Positions 1-9,946 of a stretch of DNA of 64,000 bases are shown here, piece by piece (within the stretch, counting starts at the first letter, position 1; every line of letters begins with the position of its first letter). The stretch spans positions 310,001-374,000 of the forward strand of contig NZ_BMVP01000004.1 in NCBI RefSeq assembly GCF_014650775.1. Direction: 5' to 3'. The stretch comes from Streptomyces cirratus (lineage in GTDB: Bacteria > Actinomycetota > Actinomycetes > Streptomycetales > Streptomycetaceae). Made by a program: the position numbers and the translations under genes. The notes beneath the pieces are model-generated. The model saw nothing but the letters and a program-made list of their open reading frames with translations. It did not search any database and was not told the DNA's origin.

Positions 1-98
1 CCGTCGACACCTACCTCCGCCGGCTGCGCAGCAAGACCGGGGCCGTCAACCGCACCCAGCTCACCCACCTCGCGTTCCAGCTCGGCTACGGCTACTGA
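1..98 (+). CDS. C-terminal end of a probable LuxR-type DNA-binding protein (partial)
   Basis: Only the last 31 residues lie in the window, in the frame starting at base 3 and ending at the TGA at 96-98. The residues YLRRLRSKTGAVNRTQL resemble the recognition-helix end of LuxR/NarL-type helix-turn-helix domains (TVxTYLxRLxxKxGxxNRTQL). The family call rests on that short stretch alone. The gene converges on the MFS transporter and the two overlap by a few bases at their 3' ends. It could be a regulator of the neighbouring peptide cluster, but this is inference from position only. Confidence 0.5.
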   Translation, partial: VDTYLRRLRSKTGAVNRTQLTHLAFQLGYGY

Positions 99-1432
99 GC
101 GGCGGCCGGGGCGGCGGCCCGCTCGTCGAACCCGCGCATCCGGCGCAGCGGTGAGCACACCAGGACCAGGGGGGCCGCGGACAGGGCCGCGGTGAAGAGC
201 CACAGCGCGGTCCGTACGCCGAACAGCTCGCCGAGAACACCGGCGAGCACGCCGCTGACCGGCAGGACCCCCCACACCAGGAAGCGCATGGTGGCCGTCA
301 TGCGCCCGAGCAGGTGCGGCGGGCACACGGTCTGCCGGTAGGCCACCTGGCAGATGTTGTACACGGTCACCCCGGCCGACTGGACCAGCGATCCCAGCAC
401 GAACAGCGCGATGCGCCAGCCGTTCCCGGCCAGCGGCAGCAGGAGCCCGAACGGCATCGTGACCAGCAGCGACAGCCAGGTCAGCCGCGCCGCTCCCACG
501 GCGCGCGTCAGACGCTCGGTGGCGACCGCCGCGAGGAGGGAGCCGATCGTGGCCGTCGTCAGCACCCAGCCGACCGCCGCGGGCGCCAGCCCCACGGTCC
601 GGGTCAGGAAGAGGACCTCGACCGCCATGACCCCGCTCAGGAACAGGTTCACCGAGGCCGTGTTCAGGGCGATGAGCCGCAGGACGCGGTGCCCCAGCAC
701 GTAGCCGAGGCCCTCGCGGATGTCGCGGAGCAGGTGGCCCCGCCCGGCCGGGGCACGCCGCTCCTCCCTCGCCCCGATCCGTCCCAGGAGCACGACGGAG
801 GCCAGCGAGGTGACCGCCTGCCCGGCGAGGGTGCCGACCGGGCCGAACAGCTGGACGAGGAAACCCGCGACGCCGGGCCCGCTGAACTCGGCGGCCGAAC
901 GCACCGTCTCCAGCTTGGAGTTGCCGCCGACCAGGGTGGATTCCCCCACCAGGGTCGGCAGGTAGCTCTGGTCGGCCACGTCGCCGAACAGGCGGGCGCA
1001 GCCCAGCAGCAGGGCCACCGCGTACAGCAGCGGCATGGAGTGCAGGTGAAATGCGTACGCGACCGGCAGGCCGGTCAGCAGGGCGGCGCGGGCCAGGTCG
1101 GCGCCGATCATCACCCTGCGTCGGCGCATCCGGTCGACCCACGCGCCCGCGGGCAGCCCGAGCAGCAGGAAGGCCGCCTGTTCGGCCGCTGCCAGCAGAC
1201 CGACCTCCATCGCCGAGGCGTGCAGGGTGAGGACCGCCATCAGGGGCAGGGCGACGTAAGTGATGCTGTTGCCCAGCTCGTTGCATATGTGCGAGGACAT
1301 GAACAGACGGAAGTCGCGCCGCCGCCTGCGTTCGAGGGGGGACGGCCCGGCTTCGCGACCCGGCGGGGACACGGGCGCGGACGGGGGCACGGACGGGGGC
1401 GCGGACGCCGGTTCCGCGGCGGGGACGGACAC
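92..1432 (-). CDS. MFS transporter, probable peptide exporter of the NRPS cluster
   Basis: A 446-residue integral membrane protein with about twelve hydrophobic segments, the usual size for the major facilitator superfamily. After a Pro/Ala-rich cytoplasmic N-terminus the first segment begins near residue 44. The loop GAWVDRMRRRRVMIGADLAR near residue 97 is the conserved loop 2-3 signature (GxxxDRxxRRxxM) of drug-proton antiporters. It is the last gene of the leftward NRPS cluster, 39 bp after the free-standing A domain, so export of the peptide or self-resistance is the likely role. It belongs to the DHA3/MFS_3-like group often seen in Streptomyces biosynthetic clusters. The substrate is inferred from context only. 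Confidence 0.85.
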   Translation of the reverse strand: MSVPAAEPASAPPSVPPSAPVSPPGREAGPSPLERRRRRDFRLFMSSHICNELGNSITYVALPLMAVLTLHASAMEVGLLAAAEQAAFLLLGLPAGAWVDRMRRRRVMIGADLARAALLTGLPVAYAFHLHSMPLLYAVALLLGCARLFGDVADQSYLPTLVGESTLVGGNSKLETVRSAAEFSGPGVAGFLVQLFGPVGTLAGQAVTSLASVVLLGRIGAREERRAPAGRGHLLRDIREGLGYVLGHRVLRLIALNTASVNLFLSGVMAVEVLFLTRTVGLAPAAVGWVLTTATIGSLLAAVATERLTRAVGAARLTWLSLLVTMPFGLLLPLAGNGWRIALFVLGSLVQSAGVTVYNICQVAYRQTVCPPHLLGRMTATMRFLVWGVLPVSGVLAGVLGELFGVRTALWLFTAALSAAPLVLVCSPLRRMRGFDERAAAPAAAQ

Positions 1433-1471
1433 CTGGAGGTTCCTTCGGGTAGGAGGTTCGGGGGACTCGCG

Positions 1472-3037
1472 TCAGCGGGACGCGGTCGCCGGGGAGGGTA
1501 GCGCGGGCAGGGCCCGCGGATCGAGCTTGCCACCGGGCGTGCGGGGCAGTTGCGCCAGCATCACCAGATGGGCCGGAACCAGATGCCCCGGCACCCGGCG
1601 GGCGAGGTGGGCGCGCAGCTCCCGCGCGTCCAGCGTGCTGCCCGCCACCGCCACCACGTAGGCCGCGACCTGGGGCTCGCCTCGGTCGCGCACCGCGCGG
1701 GCGACCACGTCCACGACGTCGGGGTGGGCGGCGACGGCGGCCTCGACCTCCTTGAGCTCCACCCGGAAGCCGCGGATCTTGACCTGGTCGTCCGCGCGAC
1801 CCAGGAACTCCAGCGTGCCGTCCGCCGTTCGCCGGACCCGGTCACCGGTGCGGTACATCCGCTCGCCCGGCCGCGCGCCGAAGGGGTCGGCCACGAAGCG
1901 TTCCGAAGTCGGCGCCGGCCTGTCGTGGTAGCCGCGGGCCAGGCAGTCGCCGGCGAGGTACAGCTCGCCCGCCGCGCCGGCCGGCGCCTCGGCCAGTGCC
2001 CCGTCCAGGACGTAGGCCCGCACACCCGGGAGCGGGATGCCCAGCGGGATGACCTCGTCACCGGTGAAGGCCGCCAGCTCCGTCGGTCCGGCCTCGTAGG
2101 AGGTGGCGGTGATCGTCGACTCGGTCAGGCCGTAGCAGCTGACCACGGGCGGGCCGCCCGCGGCGGCCCAGCGGCTCAGGTCGGCGGTGCGTCCGGCGTC
2201 GCTGCCGATGACCACCCGGCGCAGCGCTACGGGCAGTTGCCGGGGCCGGCGCTCCACGTCCTTCGCCCATTGGGCCCAGTAGGGGGTGGGCAGGTTCACC
2301 ACGCTCACCCCGCGCTCGGCCAGGAAGGGTTCCAGCTCGGCGGGCGACAGGACGTTGTCCTCCACGAAGACGGCCGCGCCGCCCGTGCACCAGGTGGGCA
2401 GGGCCTCCTCCAGCGCCACGTCGAAGGCGGGTGCCGCGAACTGCAGCACGCGGTCCGCCGCCGTCAGTCCGTAGCGCTCCGCCAGGACCGCGCTCTGCGC
2501 GGCGAGTCCCCGGTGGGCCACCGCCACGGGCTTGGGCTGCCCGGTCGACCCCGAAGTGAACAGCACGTAGGCGAGCGAGTCGGGATCGCACCGCACCGGC
2601 TCGGGCAGCGCCGCCTGCCCGGCTTCCTCCACGGTCCATGCGCTCGTGTCGGCCCAGAACAGCTCGCGCCCGCAGCGCCGTTGCAGGGCGGCCGCCGCGA
2701 GGTGGCCGGGGGCGACCGCGTACCGGGTACCGGCGGCGTCCGCCAGCGTACGGAGCCTCTCGTCGGGGGTGTCGAGGTCCACCGGCAGCAGCGCCGCGCC
2801 CGCGTACCAGATCCCGAGGACGCCGACCGCCCAGTGCAGGCCCCGGCGCACGCCGAGCAGCACGGTGTCCTCCGGGCCCGCGCCGGCGGCCCGGAGCTCC
2901 CGGGCCAGGGCGCGGGCGCGCAGGTCGAGCCGGCGGTACGTCAGCTCGCCCTCCGGCCCGCGCGCCGCGATCGCGTCGGGGGTGAGGGCCGCCTGCCGCG
3001 CGATGCGCAGCGGTACGGGGGGCTCGGTGCGGGTCAT
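1472..3037 (-). CDS. Free-standing NRPS adenylation domain
   Basis: A 521-residue stand-alone adenylation enzyme with no carrier domain. It would activate an amino acid as the aminoacyl-adenylate and load it in trans onto a carrier protein. The A3 loop FTSGSTGQPKP is near residue 157, A5 is CYGLTES, A7 is YRTGDRV, A8 is GRADDQVKIRGFRVEL, and the catalytic Lys is in PGGKLDPRAL near the C-terminus. Aligned by eye to PheA, the pocket residues read D-V-E-N-V-G-C-I-T; I cannot assign a substrate. Start chosen at the ATG preceded by GGAG rather than the longer frame. It probably serves the T-E protein encoded at 9943-11712, which has a carrier but no A domain. Confidence 0.88.
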   Translation of the reverse strand: MTRTEPPVPLRIARQAALTPDAIAARGPEGELTYRRLDLRARALARELRAAGAGPEDTVLLGVRRGLHWAVGVLGIWYAGAALLPVDLDTPDERLRTLADAAGTRYAVAPGHLAAAALQRRCGRELFWADTSAWTVEEAGQAALPEPVRCDPDSLAYVLFTSGSTGQPKPVAVAHRGLAAQSAVLAERYGLTAADRVLQFAAPAFDVALEEALPTWCTGGAAVFVEDNVLSPAELEPFLAERGVSVVNLPTPYWAQWAKDVERRPRQLPVALRRVVIGSDAGRTADLSRWAAAGGPPVVSCYGLTESTITATSYEAGPTELAAFTGDEVIPLGIPLPGVRAYVLDGALAEAPAGAAGELYLAGDCLARGYHDRPAPTSERFVADPFGARPGERMYRTGDRVRRTADGTLEFLGRADDQVKIRGFRVELKEVEAAVAAHPDVVDVVARAVRDRGEPQVAAYVVAVAGSTLDARELRAHLARRVPGHLVPAHLVMLAQLPRTPGGKLDPRALPALPSPATASR

Positions 3038-3067
3038 GGTGTCTCCAGGTCGGTACGGGTGGCGGGC

Positions 3068-3091
3068 GGCCGGGGCCGGGAGGCCCCGGCC
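3068..3091 (-). terminator. Strong GC hairpin between NRPS genes
   Basis: A perfect 10-bp inverted repeat (GGCCGGGGCC / GGCCCCGGCC) with a 4-base loop lies in the 98-bp gap between a C-A-T gene and the free-standing A-domain gene. No U-tract follows. It could attenuate transcription or protect the upstream mRNA; I cannot tell which. Confidence 0.5.
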
Positions 3092-3135
3092 GTCGGCGAT
3101 CGGGCAGGTGGGGTGGGCGCGGTGAGGAGGGCCGG

Positions 3136-6100
3136 TCAGGCACGGTCCCGGGCGCGCGGGCGCAGCACGGGACGGGGCCTGGCGGGTGCGTCGGCGCCGG
3201 CCGCCCCGGCGGCGGCGATGCGGACGGCCAGTCCGGCGGGGGTGGGCGTCTCGAAGAGGTCCCGGATGGTCAGCTGGGCGCCGCATTCGCTGCGGATGCG
3301 GCCCATGAGCCGGGTGGCGAGCAGGGAATGCCCGCCGTGTGCGAAGAAGTCGTCGTCCGGGCCGGCGCCGGGCAGGCCCAGCACCTCGGCGAAAATCGCG
3401 CAGACCGCCTGCTCGGCCGGGGTCTCGGGGGCGCGGCCGGCGGGACGCGCCACGGTGGCGGGGTCCGGCAGGGCCTTGCGGTCGAGCTTGCCGTTGGTGG
3501 TGAGCGGGAAGGCGGGCAGGGCCAGGAACATGGCGGGGACCATGTAGTTCGGCAGGGCCAGCCCGAGGGCGGAGCGTACCTCCTCGGGCGTGGGCGAGCC
3601 GGTGTAGTAGGCGATCAAGCGCTGCTGTCCGGCGTGGTCGCGGTCGACGGCGACCACGGCCTCGGTGACGCCCGGCACAGCGCGCAGGGCCGTCTCCACC
3701 TCGCCCAGCTCGATGCGGTTGCCGCGGATCTTGACCTGGTGGTCCTGGCGGCCGAGGAAGTCGAGCTGGCCGTCCGCGCGGAGCCGGGCCAGGTCGCCGG
3801 TGCGGTACATCCGGCTGCCCGGCTCGGCGGCGAACGGGTCGGGTACGTAGCGCTCGCTGGTGCGGCGGGGGTCGCGCAGGTAGCCGGGGCCCACACCCGT
3901 TCCCGCGATGAACAGTTCGCCGGGAACCCCCGGCGGCACCGGGGCGAGTCCCGGGTCGAGGATGTACAGGCGGTTGTTGCGCAGCGGCCGGCCGACGGGC
4001 AGCCGCCCGTGTTCGAGCAGGGCGCCCACGTCATGGCCGATGAAGGCGTGGGTGTTGTCGTCGGAGCACTCGGTGAGGCCGTAGGCGTTGATGACGGCCG
4101 CGTCCGGGTAGCGGGCGTACCAGCGTTCGCACAGTTCCGGGGGCAGGACCTCGCCGTTGACGATGAACCAGCGCAGGTCGGGGAGCGCGGGCGGGACGGC
4201 ACCGGTGTCCCAGAGGTCGACGGCGGCGCGGACGAAGGAGGGCACCGTCTCCAGCACGGTGATGCCGCGGTGCGCCGCGTCGGCGAAGAGTACGGCCGGG
4301 TCGCGGGCCGTGTCCCGGCTGACGAGGTGGACCCGGCCGCCGGTGATCAGAGGGGCGAGCATCTGCCAGACGGAGATGTCGAAGGTGAGCGGGGCGTTCA
4401 TCACCACCCGGTCGCCGGGCGTCAGTTCGAGGTCGTCCAGCTTGCTGAGCAGGTGGTTGTTCATGCCGCGCCGGTGCACCATGGCGCCCTTGGGCTTGCC
4501 GGTGGAGCCGGAGGTGAAGCAGACGTACGCCAGCGCGTCGGGTCCGCCGGCGAGGGGGGCGCGCGTCGGCGGGGCCGTGTCGCCCGTGTCCGCCAGGACC
4601 AGGACGCGGACGGCTCCCCCGCAGGCGTCGGCGATCTCCCGGGCCCGTTCCTGCTGGGCGGGCGCGGCCAGCAGCCAGCCGATCCCGCCCGCGCCGAGCA
4701 GGTCGGCGGTGCGGGTGACGGGACCCTCGGGGTCGAGCGGTACGTAGGCGGCGCCCGCGCCCAGGATGCCGAGCAGGGCGACGGGGACGGCGGCGGTGGG
4801 TTCGCTGAGGACCGCGACGAGGTCTCCGGCGCCGACGCCCGCTTCGAGCAGCCGCAGGCTGAGCGTGTCGGTGCGGGCCACGAGACCGGCGTAGCCGATC
4901 TCCTGGCCGCGGTCGTCGGTGACGGCCGTCGTGGCCGGGTTCAGCGCCGCCTGCTCCCGTACCCGCTCGACCACTTCGGCGTAGTCCTCGTCGCAGGCGG
5001 TGTCGTTCCACTCGACCAGCACCCGGTGCCGTTCGGCGGCGGACAGCAGGTCCAGCGCACCGACGGGCAGTCGCGGGTCCCGGGCCACGGCCTCCAGGAG
5101 GCGGACCAGCCGGTCGAGCATGGCCCGGGCCTGGTCCGCGCCGAAGACGTCCGGGCGGTAGTCGATCTGGAGGCGCAGCCGGGTGCCGGGGACGGCGGTC
5201 AGGGTGAGCGGGTAGTGGGCGGCGTCGTGGGGATCGACGGCGGTGACGCGGAGGTCGCCGGTGGAGAGGGCGGCGAGCCCGTCGGCGTCGACGGGGTAGT
5301 TCTGGAAGGCGACGCAGGAGTCGAACAGTTCCCCCGCCCCGGCGAGGCGCTGGACCTCCACGAGGCTCAGGTGGTGGTGCTCGATCAGCGCGGCCTGCTC
5401 CTCCTGGAGCCGGCCGAAGAGTTCTACGAGGGGCTCGGCGCGGTCGATCCGCACCCGCACCGGGACGGTGTTGATGCACAGCCCCACGATGTCGGCGACG
5501 CCGGGAAGTTCCGGGGAGCGGCCGCTGACGATCGCGCCGAACACCACGTCCTCGGAGCGGAGCTGCTGGCCGAGCAGCAGGGCCCAGGCGCCTTGGAGCA
5601 CGGTGCCCGGAGTCAGCCGGTGGGCGCGGGCCAGTTCGGTGAGCCGGTCGGTGGTGGTCCGGGCCAGCTGGGTCTCGACCCGGTCCGGGAGGACCGCGCC
5701 GGGCGGTACGGACGCCGGCGCCGTGCGGCTGCCGCCGGCGAGGCCGGCCAGCGAGCGGCTCCAGGCGTCCCGGGCGGCGCCGGTGTCGCGGGTGTCGAGC
5801 CAGCGCAGGAAGGAGGAGTACGGGGTGACGGGCGCGGGCTCGGGGCTGTCGGGGCCGGCGTCGTGGGCGGCGAGGAGTTCGCGCACCAGGACGGGCCAGG
5901 ACCAGCCGTCCATCAGGATGTGGTGGTAGGTCAGCAGCAGCCGGTGGCTGTGCGGACCGGTGCGGATGAGGGTGAAGCGCAGCAGCGGGGGCCGGGCGAG
6001 GTCGAAGCGGCGGGCCCGGTCCTCGGCGAGCAGCGCGTCGAGGGCGCGGCACAGGGCGGGGCCGGCCAGGGCGGAGAGGTCCTCCTCCCGCCAGGGGGCG

Positions 6101-6387
6101 CGTACGTCGCGCTGGACCACCTGTGCGGGTTCGCCGGAGGCCCGGCGCAGGAAACCGGCGCGGAGGTTGGCGTGCCGGGCGAGGACGCCGTCGGCGGCGT
6201 CGCGTAGCCGGCGGGCGTCGAGGGGGCCGGTGAGGTCCAGGAGCAACTGGGCAACGTACACGTCGCGTTCGCTCTCGTCGAAGAGGGAGTGGAAGAGGAT
6301 GCCCTCCTGGAGCGGTGACAGCGGCAGCACGTCCTCGACGCGGGACCGGACGGACTCGGCGGGCGGCTCGGTCGGGGTGCGGTTCAT
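3136..6387 (-). CDS. NRPS module C-A-T, probable diamino-acid-activating
   Basis: A single NRPS module of 1083 residues. The condensation domain opens with [16 protein letters not shown] and has the intact active site HHILMDG near residue 152. The opening resembles C domains that accept a D-configured donor. The adenylation domain has A3 [11 protein letters not shown] near residue 622 and A10 [11 protein letters not shown]. The carrier motif is [13 protein letters not shown] near residue 1016. By-eye pocket residues are D-I-W-E-I-N-A-D-D; three acidic residues (278, 330, 331) would suit a substrate with a second amino group. With the diamino-acid genes nearby, 2,3-diaminobutyrate or diaminopropionate is the inferred substrate. 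ATG start with a strong GGAGGT ribosome site; there is no thioesterase. Confidence 0.9.
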   Translation of the reverse strand: MNRTPTEPPAESVRSRVEDVLPLSPLQEGILFHSLFDESERDVYVAQLLLDLTGPLDARRLRDAADGVLARHANLRAGFLRRASGEPAQVVQRDVRAPWREEDLSALAGPALCRALDALLAEDRARRFDLARPPLLRFTLIRTGPHSHRLLLTYHHILMDGWSWPVLVRELLAAHDAGPDSPEPAPVTPYSSFLRWLDTRDTGAARDAWSRSLAGLAGGSRTAPASVPPGAVLPDRVETQLARTTTDRLTELARAHRLTPGTVLQGAWALLLGQQLRSEDVVFGAIVSGRSPELPGVADIVGLCINTVPVRVRIDRAEPLVELFGRLQEEQAALIEHHHLSLVEVQRLAGAGELFDSCVAFQNYPVDADGLAALSTGDLRVTAVDPHDAAHYPLTLTAVPGTRLRLQIDYRPDVFGADQARAMLDRLVRLLEAVARDPRLPVGALDLLSAAERHRVLVEWNDTACDEDYAEVVERVREQAALNPATTAVTDDRGQEIGYAGLVARTDTLSLRLLEAGVGAGDLVAVLSEPTAAVPVALLGILGAGAAYVPLDPEGPVTRTADLLGAGGIGWLLAAPAQQERAREIADACGGAVRVLVLADTGDTAPPTRAPLAGGPDALAYVCFTSGSTGKPKGAMVHRRGMNNHLLSKLDDLELTPGDRVVMNAPLTFDISVWQMLAPLITGGRVHLVSRDTARDPAVLFADAAHRGITVLETVPSFVRAAVDLWDTGAVPPALPDLRWFIVNGEVLPPELCERWYARYPDAAVINAYGLTECSDDNTHAFIGHDVGALLEHGRLPVGRPLRNNRLYILDPGLAPVPPGVPGELFIAGTGVGPGYLRDPRRTSERYVPDPFAAEPGSRMYRTGDLARLRADGQLDFLGRQDHQVKIRGNRIELGEVETALRAVPGVTEAVVAVDRDHAGQQRLIAYYTGSPTPEEVRSALGLALPNYMVPAMFLALPAFPLTTNGKLDRKALPDPATVARPAGRAPETPAEQAVCAIFAEVLGLPGAGPDDDFFAHGGHSLLATRLMGRIRSECGAQLTIRDLFETPTPAGLAVRIAAAGAAGADAPARPRPVLRPRARDRA

Positions 6388-6496
6388 TGCGGTTACCTCC
6401 GGTGGTGCGGTGTGGGTCGGGGCGGTTTGCCCCCCGGGACCCGGCTTGCCGGGCCGGTCCGGCCGCTCCGGCCGTCGGGAGCCGGGCGAACGGTCC

Positions 6497-6754
6497 GGCC
6501 CGTTCGGAGCCGGATGGCTCAGGGACGAGCCGGGAGCCGGGCGGGCCCGGCGGGTCAGGCCGTACAGGACGGACGCCGCGGCCACGACGGGGCCCGTACG
6601 GGGCCGGTTTGGCTCAGGCGCGGCTATGGAGCCAGGCGGGTCAGGCCGGGTGGGAGCGGCGCGGCCGAGACGGCCCGTACGGGAGCCGGGTGGCTCGGGC
6701 GCGGCCCGGGAGTCGGGCCGGGCCGGCGGGTCAGGCCGGGTGGGAGCGGCGCGG
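6497..6754. repeat. Degenerate ~80-95-bp tandem repeats in the gap between two NRPS genes
   Basis: About three imperfect copies fill most of the 343-bp gap between 6387 and 6731. Each copy carries a GGCCCGT(A/T)CGG core (starts 6497, 6591, 6672) and a GGCGGGTCAGGCCG core (starts 6549, 6635, 6725). The last two copies share an exact 30-base stretch (6635-6664 and 6725-6754) 90 bp apart. The last copy includes the stop codon and final residues of the C-A-T gene ending at 6731. Several copies contain the palindrome CCCGTACGGG. I see no gene here. Confidence 0.75.
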
Positions 6755-9700
6755 GCGGCGGATCACCGCCGGCTCGTCGGCCGGGGTGCCCGCCGCGCTC
6801 GCGGCCAGCGCCCCCGCCAGTTCCTCCACCGTCGGCTTCGCGAAGAAGGTACGGATGCCCACGGTCGCGCCGAGCGCCGAGCGGATCTCGGCCAGGAGCC
6901 GGGTGGCCAGCAGCGAATGGCCGCCCAGGTCGAAGAAGTTGTCGCGGATCCCGACCGGCTCGTGGCCGAGGACGGCCTCCCAGACGGCGCACAGGGCGCG
7001 CTCGGTCTCGGTCCGCGGGGCCACGTGGGCCCGGTCGGGGGCCGCCGGGGCGGGAGCGGGCAGGGCCGCCGTGTCGATCTTGCCGTTGGGTGTCACGGGG
7101 AACCGGTCCAGCAGCGTGAGCGTGTGCGGGACCATGTAGTCCGGCAAGGCCGCGGCGAGGTGTTCGCGCAGTGCGGCCGCGCTCGGGGCCCCGGCGCCCT
7201 CGGCCGGCACGGCGTATCCGGCGAGCGCGGGTCCGGCGGGGCCGCTCACCACGGTGACGGCGGCCTGTCCCACGGCGGGGTGCGCGGCGAGCACGTTCTC
7301 GATCTCGCCGGGTTCGATGCGCAGGCCGCGGATCTTGACCTGGCGGTCGGCCCGGCCGAGGTACTCCACCTGGCCGGCCGCGTTCCAGCGGGCGCGGTCG
7401 CCGGTACGGTACATCCGCTCCCCCGCGGGCCCGTAAGGGCAGGCCACGAAGCGTTCCGCGGTCAGGCCGGGACGGCCCAGGTAGCCCTGCGCCAGGCCGC
7501 TGCCGGCGATGTACAGCTCGCCGGGAACCCCCGGCGGCACGGGTGCGAGCCGGTCGTCGAGGACGTACAGCCGGGTGCCGTCCAGGGGCCGGCCGATGGG
7601 GATCCGGCCGGCCGGGACACGGCTGCCGGGCGGGAGGGGGAAGGTGGCCGAGAAGGTGGTGGTCTCCGTCGGCCCGTACGCGTTGGTGACGGTGGTGTCC
7701 GGGCAGGCCTCGCGGACGCGGCGGACCATGGGCGGCGAGGCGGCCTCGCCCCCGGTCATCACCTCGCGCAGGGAGGCGAGTTCGGGCAGGTGCGCATCGG
7801 CCAGTACGTTGAAGAGGGTGGCCGTGAGGAAGGTGCCGGTGACCTTCCGGTCGGCGATCAGGCGGGCGAGTTCCGCGACGTCCAGGTCCCCTGGCGGGGC
7901 CACCACGACGAGTCCGCCGTTCAGCAGCGGCACCCACAGCTCGTAGGTGGAGGCGTCGAAGGCGTGCGGGGAGCGGAACAGGACCCGCTCGTGGGCGCCG
8001 CCGCGCCAGCGGCCGTCCCGCGCGAGGGCGACGACCTCGCGGTGCGCGACGGCGACCCCCTTGGGGGTGCCGGTGGAACCGGAGGTGTACATCACGTAGG
8101 CGAGGGCGTCGGCGTGGCCGGGGCCGCGGGCGGCGGTACGCGCGGAGCGGACGGCCTCCGTACCGGGTCCGGGCCGCAGTACGCGGCCGGCACCGAGGGC
8201 TTCGACGAGTGCGCCGTCGGACTGCGGCGAGTCCGTGATCAGTACGGTCGCACCGGCTCCGGCCACCACGGCCGCGGAACGCGCCCGCGGGGCCCGCGCG
8301 TCCAGCGGCAGGTAGGCGGCTCCGGCCTTGAGCACGCCCAGGCAGGCGGCGATCAGCTCGACGGAGCGCTCCATCAGCACGGCGACGGCGTCGCCGGGGC
8401 GCACCCCGAGGTCCTCCAGGCGGTCGGCGACGGCGTCGGAGAGCAGGTCGAGCTCCCCGTACGTGGCCTGCCGGTCGGTGCAGACCACGGCGGTGCGGCG
8501 GGGGTGCTCCGCGGCCCGCTCCGAGAACAGCGCGTGCACGGTGGCGCGGGAGTCCTGTGGCTGCGGCCGGCCGCCCGCACGGCCCTCCAGCAGCTCGGCG
8601 CGCTCTTCGGGGGCGAGGACGTCCAGTGCGGCGAGGGGTGTGGCGGGTTCGCGCAGGGCCTCGGCGGTCAGCCGTACCAGCCGGTCGAGCAGTGCCTGCG
8701 CCGTGGCCTCGTCGAACAGGTCGCCCGCGTACTCCAGGGCCAGCCGGATCCCGGCCGGGTCGCCGGTGACGGGGTCGCGGCGCTCGTCGACCTCCAGGGT
8801 CAGGTCGAACTTGGCGGTCCCGGTACGGATCGCCTCCACCTCCGTGCGCAGGCCCGGCAGTTCGGGGCCCGGCCCCTCGCCGCGCTGACCGGCGACGGCG
8901 ACCTGGAACAGCGGGTGCCGGGACGGGGAGCGGGCCGGGTTGAGCCGTTCGACCAGGGACTCGAAGGGGACGTCCTGGTGCACGTGGGCGTCCAGGACCG
9001 CGTCGCGCACCCGGTCGAGCAGCTCTTCGAACGTCGGGTCGCCGGAGGTGTCGGCACGGACGACGAGGGTGTGCACGAAGAGGCCGACGACGTCGTTCAG
9101 GGCTTCGTCGTCACGCCCGTCGACGGGGCAGCCCAGCGGCAGGTCGGTGCCCGCGCCGAGCCGGGTGAGCAGCGCGGCGAAGGCGGCCTGCACCGCCATG
9201 AACGGCGTCGCCCGCCGGGCCCGGGCGAGGTTCGCGAGCGCGGTGTGCAGGGTCGGGTCGAGGAGCGCGGTCACCACCGCGCCGCGGTGGGAGGCGACGG
9301 GTGGGCGCGGCCGGTCGGCCGGCAGTTCCAGTTCCCCGGGCAGCCCCTCCAGGGTGCGGGTCCAGTGGGCGAGCTGCCGGGCGTGGAGGGACTGCGGATC
9401 GGCGGCGTCGCCGAGCAGTTCGCGCTGCCAGATCGCGAAGTCCGGGTACTGGAGCGTCAGTTCCGGCCACAGCGGATCCTGGTGGCGGATCCTGGCGGTA
9501 TAGGCGGCGGCGAGGTCCCGGACCAGGATGTCCAGGGACCGGCCGTCCCCCGCGATGTGGTGCAGGACGATCAGCAGGTAGTGGTCCTCGTCGCCCTGGG
9601 TGAACAGTTGGGCGCGCAGGGGGATTTCGTTCGCGAGGTCGAACGGGCGCCGTACGGCGGCGGCGATCAGCCGCTCGCGCTCCTCACGGGTGCAGGGGAC

Positions 9701-9946
9701 GACGGGCAGGTCCGGTGCGGCGGTACCGGCGGGGAGGACCTCCTGCCGGGGGCGGCCCCCGTCGTCCGGGAAGAGGGTGCGGAGCGCTTCGTGCCGGTCC
9801 GTGACGTCCGCCAGGGCGCCGCGCAGCGCATCATGGTCGAGCGTGCCCCGCAGGCTCAGCCCGACGGGGATGCTGTACTGCGCGCCGTCCGCGCCGTCAC
9901 GGCCGAGGAACCACAGCCGTTGCTGGGCGTGGGACAGAGGGATCAC
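6731..9946 (-). CDS. NRPS module C-A-T, probable hydrophobic amino acid
   Basis: A single C-A-T module of 1071 residues. The C domain starts almost at residue 1 ([12 protein letters not shown]), typical of L-L condensation domains, and has the active site HHIAGDG. The A domain has A3 [12 protein letters not shown] near residue 619, the A5 region [11 protein letters not shown] and A10 [11 protein letters not shown]. The carrier motif is [13 protein letters not shown] near residue 1004. By-eye pocket residues D-A-Y-F-M-G-A-T-F resemble aliphatic (Ile/Leu/Val-like) codes, so a hydrophobic substrate is inferred. The GTG start overlaps the stop of the T-E gene in a GTGA, so the two are probably translationally coupled. 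Confidence 0.92.
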   Translation of the reverse strand: MIPLSHAQQRLWFLGRDGADGAQYSIPVGLSLRGTLDHDALRGALADVTDRHEALRTLFPDDGGRPRQEVLPAGTAAPDLPVVPCTREERERLIAAAVRRPFDLANEIPLRAQLFTQGDEDHYLLIVLHHIAGDGRSLDILVRDLAAAYTARIRHQDPLWPELTLQYPDFAIWQRELLGDAADPQSLHARQLAHWTRTLEGLPGELELPADRPRPPVASHRGAVVTALLDPTLHTALANLARARRATPFMAVQAAFAALLTRLGAGTDLPLGCPVDGRDDEALNDVVGLFVHTLVVRADTSGDPTFEELLDRVRDAVLDAHVHQDVPFESLVERLNPARSPSRHPLFQVAVAGQRGEGPGPELPGLRTEVEAIRTGTAKFDLTLEVDERRDPVTGDPAGIRLALEYAGDLFDEATAQALLDRLVRLTAEALREPATPLAALDVLAPEERAELLEGRAGGRPQPQDSRATVHALFSERAAEHPRRTAVVCTDRQATYGELDLLSDAVADRLEDLGVRPGDAVAVLMERSVELIAACLGVLKAGAAYLPLDARAPRARSAAVVAGAGATVLITDSPQSDGALVEALGAGRVLRPGPGTEAVRSARTAARGPGHADALAYVMYTSGSTGTPKGVAVAHREVVALARDGRWRGGAHERVLFRSPHAFDASTYELWVPLLNGGLVVVAPPGDLDVAELARLIADRKVTGTFLTATLFNVLADAHLPELASLREVMTGGEAASPPMVRRVREACPDTTVTNAYGPTETTTFSATFPLPPGSRVPAGRIPIGRPLDGTRLYVLDDRLAPVPPGVPGELYIAGSGLAQGYLGRPGLTAERFVACPYGPAGERMYRTGDRARWNAAGQVEYLGRADRQVKIRGLRIEPGEIENVLAAHPAVGQAAVTVVSGPAGPALAGYAVPAEGAGAPSAAALREHLAAALPDYMVPHTLTLLDRFPVTPNGKIDTAALPAPAPAAPDRAHVAPRTETERALCAVWEAVLGHEPVGIRDNFFDLGGHSLLATRLLAEIRSALGATVGIRTFFAKPTVEELAGALAASAAGTPADEPAVIRRPRRSHPA

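Noticed and set aside
3136..6207. Long open frames opposite the NRPS genes (e.g. a 959-codon plus-strand frame)
   Set aside because: Shadows of GC-rich coding DNA: their Gly/Arg/Val-rich translation has no domain and mirrors the intact minus-strand NRPS motifs.
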